DNA of 64,000 nucleotides from Ailanthus altissimus (lineage: Eukaryota > Streptophyta > Magnoliopsida > Sapindales > Simaroubaceae), in contig OX327691.1 of assembly GCA_946807835.1 (NCBI GenBank), positions 16,233,688 through 16,297,687 on the forward strand. Reading direction: 5' to 3'. A program made the translations under genes and the position numbers. Of the stretch, positions 12,008 through 21,415 are shown one piece after another (the first letter of the stretch is position 1; each line of letters starts with the position of its first letter). The notes beneath the pieces were generated by a model. The model was not told the origin of the DNA, searched no databases, and saw only the letters and a list, made by a program, of their open reading frames with translations.

Positions 12008-13688
12008 AAAGTAGAAAAAGCCCCGTCAAGCCGACGACGTTAAATCAAGCGCTTATTGGGAGGCAACCCAAGTAAAATTTTATTTTTATTAGCTTATTTT
12101 TAGTTTTAGTTATGTTAGTTTATTTTCTTTGTAGGAATAAATCAGCAATTCAAGCATTCAATGAAGCAGCATGAGCAAGTTCAAGCGTTGGGAGCATAGA
12201 GAACCACATTCACATTCAACAGAACACAACGCTGCACTGCTTCAACTTCAGTTACCAGGGGAGTTTCTTTTACTTTTAAATTTATTTTTAGACATTGAGG
12301 ACAATGTCTAATTTAAGTTTGGGGGTGAAAAACACACTTTCTTGTGTTTATTTTACTACTTATATTGGTTGGTTGTCTTGTGAAGTAAATTTTTTTTTTT
12401 TAGGTTGTTAAGTTTTAGTTGAGATGATGATCATTAGTCCATGATATGAAATAAAATATTTACTGAATTTATTTTCACAAGTCTTTAGGAAATAATAGAT
12501 GCTTGAGATAACTCTTATATTATGATTCTTGAATTGAATTCAAGCTTATTTTTTATCACTTACTTTTGAGCACATTGAAATAAGCATGTATTAGTTGAAT
12601 TTTTTGCATAGACTTATTCATGCTTAAGTAGTACACCACAGTCTCGAAGACCAATACTCTAGAACTTGCTTGACTATTACTTGAGGCGAAATCCTAGAAT
12701 TCACATGCTTAGGGAAATGACATTAGGCCATCCTTGGACCGTTTGAGCCTTTTTGAGCCTACCTTATATGTATATTTATCCCTAATCGCCCCGTTTGAGC
12801 CTAATTAACTATTTTTTCTATTTAACCACATTACAAGCTTAAAGACTTTGAGTTTACTTACCCTAAAATCTACCGGTAGCACCATAAACCTTGAGTTTAC
12901 TTAGAAATATTCTTAAAATGAAGAAGGTTGTGGATGTATGAAAGAAGGGTACTGCAATGAAAAGTAATAAATCTTGAATGTATATATCATTCTTAAGTTT
13001 AGGGGTACAAAAAAAAACGAAAAGAAAAAAAAAGAAATGTTTAAATGCATAATATCCCCAGCTTAAGAAAAAGAAGAAATTCTTTATAAAAGGGATTAAA
13101 AGAAAAATGGGAATAGCATAAGTTTTGGGGAAGAGATGAATAATCAAGGAGGAGAAGGAATCAAGAGGTTTCTGAGTAAAGTTTAAGTGTTAATGGTGTG
13201 ATTTGCACTTTATATATATCTTTATAACCCACCTTTACCTTAGCCTTACATTACAAGCTAATAAAGTCCTAAATAAATCCCTAGACATGTGTATTTCTAC
13301 ATTAGTGGAGAATAGTATGAAAAGCAAGCTTATGGTAGTGTTATAATTAAAACTATGCCGAGATATCATCTTTATGTACTTTCTTAAGTATTAAGTAAAT
13401 CTATGTTCTATTTAGCTAATTACTTGCTTATTACACACACACACAAGTGATCATTAATAAGGGAGAATGAAGTACTTGATCAATGGTATGAGGATTGTTG
13501 AAAGTTATTTATTGATTTCTAAAGAGTCTTGTGCTATTTTTCGCAGTTTTTGAGACAACGATATTGATCATCTAATCAACCTGAGCTTATTGTTAGTTTT
13601 TAATTTTTGTTTTTGAGTCATGAATAAGTTGTGAATGTTTTTCTTTGTTTTGCTTGAGGACGAGCAAAGTCTTAAGTTTGGAAGTATT
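12008..13688 (+). other. Athila 3' non-coding region
   Basis: It starts with a block (gacgttaaatcaagcgctta, ttgggaggcaacccaagta) that I recognise as usual downstream of Athila coding regions. Later comes aggacaatgtctaatttaag with tttgggggtg. No open frame of note follows. It ends at gtttggaagtat just before the 3' LTR. RT, RNase H and integrase are missing between the protease and this region. Confidence 0.75.
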
Positions 13689-15042
13689 TGATAGGGGCAT
13701 AAAAGCGCTAGTAGGATTTGTACTTAACTTTCGTATTTTGCTCCAAATCATAAGTTTTTGACTATTTAATTATGTTTTCTGATCATAAACAGATGTATGA
13801 TGGAAAATTTGACGCATAGGAATAAACGGGAGGCAAATCGAACGTCAAACGAAGAGGTTACACTCAAATTACGAAAGTAGCGCAACAGTAGCAAGTGGTG
13901 GTTGGGCGCTGCGGCGCCCAGAACAGCGTGTGAGCGCCGCGGCGCTCGTTGAAGATTTGCGGATACCTGTACTCGTGTCTACCGCTGCGGTGCTGAGACC
14001 CCAGTGCCACGGCGCCATGTGGGAGATTTAAATACTCCTCATTTCTTTGAGAAAAAAAGGGGGGATTCGAAGCTCCTCGTGCCTAGGGTTTCTCATAGCA
14101 ACAAAAACACTCTTTTGAGGCAAAAATAGAGAGAATTAGTAAGGAGAATAACACAAGCAACAAACACACATTCAAGCCAAGAAATCAAGGTGAAGTTATT
14201 GAAGATTGGGGAATCGACTCTTGAGCAACCAAGACAAGAGGAAGAAGCACAACTCAGGGGATCACTTGTTTTGTTTTATTCCTTACTTTTAAGAAATGAT
14301 TTCGTTCATTATATTTTCATACTTTTGCTTTGATATTCTTGTTTTGAACATGAGCTAATATCTCTTGATCTAGGGTTAGACGTTATTGAACCTAGTATGT
14401 AATTGATTTTGTTTAAACTCTTAGTTATGAACTTTTGTCCCTTAATTGATTCAATCTATCCATGCTTAATGCTTTCATTATACTTGATCACTATTTTGAC
14501 TGTTTAGGAACCATAATAACTTTGACGAAAGGAATCATATGTTTAGCCTATGGTAGATTGATACATGATCATAGGGTAACATTTATGAGTTCCATCTACG
14601 ATAAACATATACCTAGGTGGCATGTATGGTTTGATTAGACTTAATCTTAATGAGTTGCATCTTATTCGGATTACCATAGACATATAGATAATTATTAGGG
14701 TGTGATATTATCATTCGACTGTCGACAGAAGCTTATGATGAAATCAGTGTCTAGCCAATCAATTAACAAAAAGGGAAATAACTAAGGGGTTAAAGGGTTC
14801 AGTGAACTATTAGGGGATGCGTCGATACCCTAGATTACTTATCAATTGAGTGAATTCTATCTCTAAGTAATTGCAATACTTTAATTAGGTTCAGTTTAAT
14901 AGCAATAATTTAGTTAGTTAAACTCCATCCTTGAAGCTAGTCTGGATAAAGGTAAAGTAGAGTAATTTTAGTATTCGATTGAAGAAAATAGAAACAATAG
15001 TCTCTGTGGGATCGATAATTTGAACTTAGTCCTATATTACTT
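13689..15042 (+). repeat. Athila 3' LTR, 3' end truncated
   Basis: Nearly identical to 7899-9233, then diverges exactly at 15042/15043. The last ~46 bp of the 5' LTR (9234-9279) have no counterpart. The GAGCGCCGCGGCGCTC palindrome recurs at 13932-13947. Near 13989-14022 there is an extra GC module not present in the 5' LTR. Confidence 0.92.
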
Positions 15043-15597
15043 CATCCAGCTATATTTTTAAGCCGACCAATACATGATGGCCTGTAATATTGTCAGATAA
15101 ATAGTGCAGCTTCTTGTTCACCTCCAAGACCTCTCGGTCATCTAATAAAATATCAACTAGGTGACCTTTCATACCTTTCAAATATTCTATAGCCACCTTT
15201 ACTTCATCTTGTGTGGAAGGGGAACGGAAAGGCAAAGCCAAAGAAAAAGACTTGTCGGTTGACTCTTCACTACTGCTTGACAAACCCAACATTATAGCCG
15301 AGAGTATATTAGCAGCTAAAGTAGCAATACTCAATGACGATTTCTTTAAGGTCGATTTTTTATACAACTGGCTTTAAGGAATAATGGGAATAGGATAGGC
15401 TAGAGCAGGACAAGCAACTAAGGGATGAGTTGGCGAGGTTCCTTCATACGTCGTCGCTGGAGGGTTGGTGGCCTTAGAAGGAACAGAAGAAGTCAGCTTT
15501 TCAGGAGGATCGGATCAGTTGAAGGGATGGAAATAGTCGACTCTAACGGAGTCTTCAAGTGAATTATCTTTATTTTGGCTGACTTTTTGGCATTTGT

Positions 15598-15665
15598 CTG
15601 CGATAAAGATATATTAGTTGAAAATTTAAAAAACTGAATGGCGATCGATGGTTACCAAGCCTTAC
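15598..15665 (-). other. Putative 68-nt intron in antisense PMD gene
   Basis: On the minus strand the donor is aag|gtaagg and the acceptor is tttatcgcag|acaaat. The interior is U-rich, and coding-like sequence lies on both sides. Confidence 0.55.
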
Positions 15666-15740
15666 CTTAACATGTTTTTAAGATGGAGCTGGCTATTCTT
15701 CCTCTTCAAATGGAGGAGCATTTAAAGTGGTTGGAATAGC

Positions 15741-15807
15741 CTATACAACACAGAAAAAGAAATCACTAATCAGGATTGGTGAACAAAGTTTTAAACATTA
15801 CATTTAC
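15741..15807 (-). other. Putative 67-nt intron in antisense PMD gene
   Basis: On the minus strand the donor is agcag|gtaaatg and the acceptor is gtgttgtatag|gctatt, with a U-rich interior. Confidence 0.55.
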
Positions 15808-15862
15808 CTGCTAAAGAATACTCACCGACCACCCTTATTAATGAGGGATCTAAGATTGGCTC

Positions 15863-16509
15863 TGTGAAGATATTGATTAAAAATCATCGGAATATAATTT
15901 AGAGATCAAGCCAAGTGGGTAGGGTACGCACGGATCGAAAAATGACGCAAAAAGAGGTAAAAAACGAAGAAGGGTCACTAGGCGCCAGCGCCACGGCGCC
16001 AGAAAGCCAATGCTGCAGCGTTCAGTAGAAGCACGCCAGTGCCGTGGCGCTGGAGACGGGAATAGTATCTCAAAATAAAGAAACTTTCTTATTTCGTCTC
16101 CCATTTGTTTCAGGACTCCCTAATACGACTCTCACACGTATAAGGTAAACCTAGGTCGTTCCAAAGCTTAAATAAAGGCTATCAATTGGCTTGTAAACAT
16201 ATCTTGACAATCTTTGTGATAAACAAGAGATCTTTGTGGTTCTTTGTGAGAAAAAATTCCTAGAGTGAGAGAGAGAGTTTTCTTTGTGATCTTTCTTGTA
16301 AAAGGCATACTTTGTGAGTGCCTTATGATTCATAATAAGAGAAGAGTGTAATCTTGATTTATCGTGGACGTAGGCAAGTTGCCGAACTAAGTAATTCTTT
16401 ATATATTCTTCTTCTACCCCTTTCTCTATTTATTTCTTAATAACTTGTTCTATATTATTATATTGCTTGGGTGAATTTTTTTGCTTGTTTATGTGTTTCC
16501 GCTTCAACA
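15863..16509 (+). repeat. Copia C 5' LTR (647 bp)
   Basis: TGTGAAGA ... TTCAACA. It contains GC-rich modules at about 15980-16050 (gcgccagcgccacggcgcca), a TATA-like aaataaagg region near 16167 and a GA-rich leader. Confidence 0.93.
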
Positions 16510-16512
16510 AAC

Positions 16513-16524
16513 TGGTATCAAAGC
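16513..16524 (+). other. Primer binding site, initiator tRNA-Met
   Basis: TGGTATCAAAGC, three bases after the LTR. It differs by one base from the usual plant copia site TGGTATCAGAGC. Confidence 0.9.
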
Positions 16525-16541
16525 TTTGGTTTTAAACAGAC

Positions 16542-17477
16542 ATGGCCACACCCAAGTATGAGGTAGAGAAATTCAATGGTACGAATGACTTCAATCTGTA
16601 AAAGATGAAGGTTAAGGCATTGTTAATGAGCCAAAGGCTTGGCTCGGTATTATAGGAGACCGCAACTCCATCTAGTGATGAAGAGAAGATGCCAGAGTCA
16701 TTTAGAGTTGAGGCAGAAAGAAATGACATTCAAGAAAGAGCTCATAGCATAATCGTTATATCATTGAGCGATGAAGTACTAAGAGAAGTAGCAGGTGAGA
16801 CGACGGCAATAGGTCTTTAGAAAAAGCTCGACTCTCTTTATATGAAAAAATTATTGGCTAACAGATTACATATAAAAAATAAGCTATATCAGCTGTCCAT
16901 GTCAGAGGGGACGCCGATAAAAGATCATATAGACGCCTTCAATAAGATTATCCTTGATCTTGAGTCTATCAACATCAAGATAGAAGATAAAGATAGAGCA
17001 ATTATCCTGCTGAGTTTACTCCTCAAGAGCTATAAAAGTTTTGTTAATACGCTACTCCACGACAGAGAGAGTTTACGATGAGTGATGTGAAATCATCATT
17101 AAACTCAAAGTTATTAGGAAAGCAGACCGAGGACAATGCAGAAATACGCTACTCCACGATAGAGAGAGTTTACGATGAGTGATGTGAAATCATCATTAAG
17201 CTCAAAGTTATTAGGAAAGCAGACCGAGGACAATGTAGAAAGCTTATTTGTAAGAGGAAGGCCCTCATATAGAGATGGGAAGAAAAAAGGCTTAAGGTCA
17301 AAGTCTAGGACTCCTAGGAAGTGCTATTGCTACAAGAAAGAGGGGCACTTCATAAAGGAATGTCCTAAGAAGAGAGCACAAGACAAGAAGAAAACGGATG
17401 CTGCGCTTGCCTATAATGATAGCTATGACAGCGCAGAGACACTTATCGCTACTGATGGTATGAACTCTGAACAATAA
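16542..17477 (+). pseudogene. Copia C Gag
   Basis: Starts MATPKYEVEKFNGTNDF, the common copia Gag opening (UBN2-type domain), with stops near 16600, 16651 and 16818. An open segment 16842-17081 carries LYQLSMSEGTPIKDHIDAFN. A 1-nt loss after GAGAGTTTA shifts the frame at 17081. A 96-bp tandem duplication (17049-17144, 17145-17240) repeats this point. Reading resumes at 17175 with MSDVKSSLSSKLLGKQ, then a zinc knuckle. The knuckle reads CYCYKKEGHFIKEC, so the second Cys is shifted by one and the usual C-x2-C-x4-H-x4-C spacing is lost. Gag would package element RNA; this copy is non-functional. Confidence 0.9.
17049..17240 (+). repeat. 96-bp tandem duplication within gag
   Basis: The unit starts acgctactccacga and ends at gaggacaatg(c/t)agaaa. 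Both copies carry the same frameshift. Confidence 0.9.
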
Positions 17478-17480
17478 GTT

Positions 17481-20400
17481 CTAGATTCTGGTTGTACTTT
17501 TTACATGTGCCCGCATAAGTCTTGGTTTACAAATTTTCAGCCCATTAGTGGTGGTAAGGTATTAATGGGTAATGACATTACATGTCAGATGATGGAAATT
17601 GGTAGTGTTAAGCTTAGGTTGCATGATGAGCGAGTGAGAGAGTTGACAGATGTTAGGTATGTTCCTGACTTGAAAAGAAACTTGATCTCATTGGGGACAT
17701 TAAACCAAAATGGATGTTCCATCAGGACGACGGAGGCATTTTAAGAGTTTTAAAAGGTTCCATGGTGGTGATGAGAGGAGAGAAGCGCAAAGGTGTTTAT
17801 GTGCTTAAGGGTGAAGTCATGAGTAGTTCTACACTATTCTCTATAGATAATGAGAGTATGCAAACCAAGTTGTGGCATCTTAGACTGGCACACCTAGGCG
17901 AGAGAAACCTAAAGGAGTTATATAGTCAAAAGACGTTTGGTGAGGATAAGTTTCAGCCCTTAGAGTTTTGTGAGCATTGTGTGCTTGGGAAAGCACATAG
18001 AGTGAGGTTTAGTACCAGAGAGCACAAAACTAAGAGGACTCTTGACTACATACACTCGGATCTTTGGGGACTAACTCAGACAGCTACTCGTAGTGGTGCT
18101 AGGTATTTTCTTAGCTTGATTAATGACTATTCGAGGAAGCTGTGGGTTTATATGTTGAAGAGTAAGGATCAAGCCTTTAAAGTATTCAAGACTTGGAAGG
18201 TTCTTATTGAGAATCAGACTGGTAAAAGAGTGAAGAGGTGGAGAACTGACAACGGCCTCGAATTTTACAACAGCGTGTTTAATGAGTTTTGTGCCAAGCA
18301 TGGGATTGTAAGGTATAGAACAGTAAGATCAACACTGCAGCAGAATAGGGTAGCTGAGAGGATGAACAAGACCCTACTTGAAAGGGTTAGATGCATGCTT
18401 ACCAATACGAAGATATCCAAGACATTATGGGGAGAAGCCGTAGTGACGGCAACTTACTTGATCAATAGAAGTCCCTCCTTAGCAATTGACTTCAAAACGT
18501 CAGAAGAGAAATGGTCTAGCAATCCTCCGAAGTATGACCACCTCAGAATATTTGGTTGTCCTGCCTTTGTACATGTTAAGGAGGAAAAGTTAGAATCGAG
18601 AGCTATTAAAGGGGTATTCATAGGATATCCCGAAGGAGTGAAAGAATACAAGGTGTGGTGTAAAGACTTAACACCATCAAGGAGTATCATAAGTCGTGAT
18701 GTGACGTTTGATGAGATGACGATGCTGAAAATCTCTTAAGAAGATGAGAAAGAAGAACCTGTAACCAAGGAAGCCTCAGTACCCGAGTTAATAGAAGTTG
18801 AAGTAGAGCCTGAACATGGATCTGATATGCCCCCAGATCAACACTTCAATGAGGAGATCCTTGAAGATGAACTAAGAACATTGGTGAGTTCCTCCAAGTT
18901 CACCCAAAAGAAAACTAGAACTCCTGAGTTGGAACTTGAAGAGTACCAACTTGTTAGAGACGGGCCAAGAAGGACGATTAACCCACCAGTCAGGTATGCA
19001 CAAGCAGACTTAGTTACTCATGCTTTTAATTCTGCTTACACTCTTGAGTATGATGAGCCTAGGACATATGGTGAGGCTATGAAGAGTGAAAACAAGAAAG
19101 AATGACAGCAGGCCATGGAAGAAGAAATTTGTTCTCTTAGAAAGAACAATACCTGGAAGTTGGTGGAGAGACCTAAAAAAAAGCTAGTCGGGTGTAAGTG
19201 GGTATATAAGGTGAAGGAGGGGATACCGAAAATTGAGCCTACGAGATTCAAGGCTAGGTTAGTAGCATAAGATTTTACTCAGAGAGAGAGAGTTGATTTT
19301 TATGAGATATTCTCTCCAGTTGTCAAGCACACATCTATTAGGATGTTGTTAGCCATGTGTGCAAACCTTGATTTACATCTAGAGCAGATGGATGTAAAGA
19401 CAGCTTTTCTACATAGAGAGCTTGAAGAAACGATATACATGGCACAGCCGCAAGGGTTCGAGGAGCCCGAAAAAGAAGATCATGCTTGTTTGCTAAAGAA
19501 GTCATTATACGGGTTAAAGCAATCACCTAAATAGTGGTATAAGAGATTTGATAAGTTTATGATGGCTTGTGGCTTTAGTAGAAGCAAGTGTGACGGATGC
19601 GTGTACTTCAAGAACATAAATTGTGGGATGATGTATTTGCTTCTATACATCGATGATATGTTGATCGCATGTAAGAATAGGGAAGAAATACAGAAGCTCA
19701 AGAAGCAATTGAGTGGCGAGTTTGAAATGAAGGATTTGGGAGCAGCAAAATGAATTTTGGGTATGGATATTGTGAGGGAAAGAAGAGATGTTATCTTCTT
19801 GTCCTAACAGCGATATATAGTCAAAATTTTGGAGAAGTTTTGTATGTCAAACGCGAAGGCTGTCTCTACTTCTTTGGCCATGCATTTCAGACTTTCAGCA
19901 GCACAGTCGCCGACATCCGATGAGGAGAAACTGCAAATGAGCAAAGTACCGTATGCAAGCGTTGTGGGGAGCATCATGTATGCAATGGTTTGCACAAGGC
20001 CAGATATAGCACAGGCTGTGAGTGTGGTAAGTAGATACATGGCGAATTCTAGAAAGGATCACTGGCTTGCAATAAAGTGGATTTTGAGATATCTCAAGGG
20101 GACGTCAAATCACGGGTTGATATATAAGAGGGATGAGGATAACAATGAAATGGTAAGATGGTACGTAGACTCATATTATGCAGGAGATCTAGACAAGAGA
20201 AGATCGTTAACGGGATACGTATTCACAGTGTTTGAGTTTAGTGTATGTTGAAGATCAGTTTTACAACCCGTGGTTGCATTATTTACTGCAGAGGCAGAGT
20301 ACATAGCTGTTGGTGAAACTATCAAGGAGGTCATGTGGTTAAAACGCATATGCGCGGAGGTTTTTGCTAGTGAAGATGTGAACACCGATATGTATTGTGA

Positions 20401-20617
20401 TAACCAGAGTGCCATACACCTAAGCAAGCATCAAGTGTTCCACGAGAGGTCGAAACACATTAATGTAAGGCTCCATTACATTCGTGAGATTGTCCAAAGT
20501 GGTGAAGTTATTCTAACAAAGATAGCATCATCTAAAAATTCTGCTGATATGTTGACTAAGCCACTACCCTCAGTTAAGTTCATTCTATACAAGGACTTAA
20601 CCGAAGTCATTACTTTG
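17481..20617 (+). pseudogene. Copia C protease-integrase-RT-RNase H polyprotein
   Basis: Protease: VLDSGCTFYMCP at 17481 onward, just after an in-frame TAA. Integrase: 17714-18739, 341 codons, zinc-binding H55, H60, C86, C89 and catalytic D116, D179, E215. The 35-residue D-E gap is as expected, although the usual QQNG is QQNR. RT: from about 19100, with MDVKTAFLHREL, SLYGLKQSPK and the active-site YIDD near 19646, broken by stops at 19268-19270, 19532-19534 and 19751-19753. RNase H: 19829-20617, with YASVVGSIMYAM, EAEYIAVGE, YCDNQSAIHLSKHQVFHERS and ADMLTKPLP. These enzymes copy and integrate the element. It is dead, but the active-site residues are still legible. Confidence 0.95.
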
Positions 20618-20689
20618 TAAGGGTGATCGAAGATGAGAAAATGAGAGATTGAGTTACTTTATGGATGATTTTGAATCAAAGAGGGGATT

Positions 20690-21415
20690 TGTGAAGATAT
20701 TGATTGAAAATCATCAGAATATGATTTGGAGATCAAGTCAAGTGCGTAGGGGGTGCATGGATCGAAGAAGGACGCGAAATGAGGCAAAAAACAAAGAAGG
20801 GCGCACTAAAAGCCAGTGCCTCGGTGATCAAGCGTGAGCGTCGTGGCGACCAGGTGTGAGCGCCGCGGTGCCCAGTCTAAAACCTGAGCGCCACGGCGCT
20901 AAAAAGCCAGTGCCACAGCGCTCAGCAGAAGCGCGTCAGCGCAGCGCCGCGGCACTAGAGACGGGAACAATATCCCGAAATAAGGAAACTTCCTTATTTC
21001 GTCTCCCACTTATTTCAGGACTCCCTAATACGACTCCCACACGTATAAGGTAAACCTAGGTCGTCCCAAAGTCTATATAAAGGCTATCAATTGGCTTATA
21101 AATATATCTTGACAATCTTTGTGACAAACAAGAGATTTTTGTGGTTTTTTGTTAGAGAAAATCCCTAGAGTGAGAGTGAGAGAGTTTTCTTTGTGATCTT
21201 TCTTGTAAAATGCATACTTTGTGAGTGCCTTATAATTCATAATAAGAGAAGAGTGTGATCTTGATCTATCATGGACGTAGGCAAGTTACCGAATCACGTA
21301 ATTCTTTATGTGTTCTTCATCTACCCATTTCTCTATTTATTTCTTAATAACTTGTTCTGCATTATTATATTGCTTGAGTGAATTTTTTGCTTGTTTGTGT
21401 ACTTCTGCTTCAACA
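20690..21415 (+). repeat. Copia C 3' LTR (726 bp)
   Basis: Matches 15863-16509 but is 79 bp longer. The extra length comes from additional GC-palindromic modules at about 20820-20960 (for example gagcgtcgtggcgacc, gagcgccgcggtgccc, gagcgccacggcgct). Confidence 0.93.

Larger units (their letters stand above)
7778..15042 (+). mobile_element. Non-autonomous Athila-type Ty3/gypsy retrotransposon
   Basis: It has long LTRs (7899-9279 and 13689-15042), a tRNA-Asp primer binding site, and one gag-protease reading frame (9536-12007). A ~1.7-kb non-coding 3' region follows (12008-13688). Reverse transcriptase, RNase H and integrase are absent, so it would need an autonomous partner. The gag sequence and the tRNA-Asp site are characteristic of the Athila lineage. 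The LTRs are very similar by eye, so this is one of the younger insertions here. An extra LTR fragment lies to its left, and the right LTR lacks its last ~46 bp. Confidence 0.9.
15050..15862 (-). pseudogene. Antisense PMD gene, 3' (C-terminal) part
   Basis: This is the downstream half of the PMD gene whose upstream half lies at 21416-23500; copia element C separates the two. Minus-strand reading gives EPILDPSLIRVVGEYSLA up to 15808, an intron, a short Pro/Glu-rich exon (TTLNAPPFEEEE), an intron, and TNAKKSAKIKIIHLKTPLES. After frame decay there is a 105-codon open piece (15367-15050) ending at a stop. That piece is Ser/Lys-rich (IATLAANILSAIMLGLSSSS) with a possible helical segment. Two GT-AG introns of 67-68 nt are well formed. 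PMD proteins often have low-complexity C-termini; this fits but is not diagnostic. Frame breaks show the gene is dead. Confidence 0.55.
15863..21415 (+). mobile_element. Ty1/copia retrotransposon C, complete but inactivated
   Basis: Structurally complete: 5' LTR 15863-16509, PBS, gag, protease, integrase, RT, RNase H, polypurine tract (aaagaggggattt near 20679) and 3' LTR 20690-21415. Flanking 5-bp duplications are ggctc (15858-15862) and ggctt (21416-21420), which differ by one base. It is inserted into the antisense PMD gene of element Y. The domain order PR-INT-RT-RH is diagnostic of copia. The RT box (LLLYIDDMLIA) and Gag start resemble Tnt1/Tork-like elements, which is a tentative placement. 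Confidence 0.95.
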
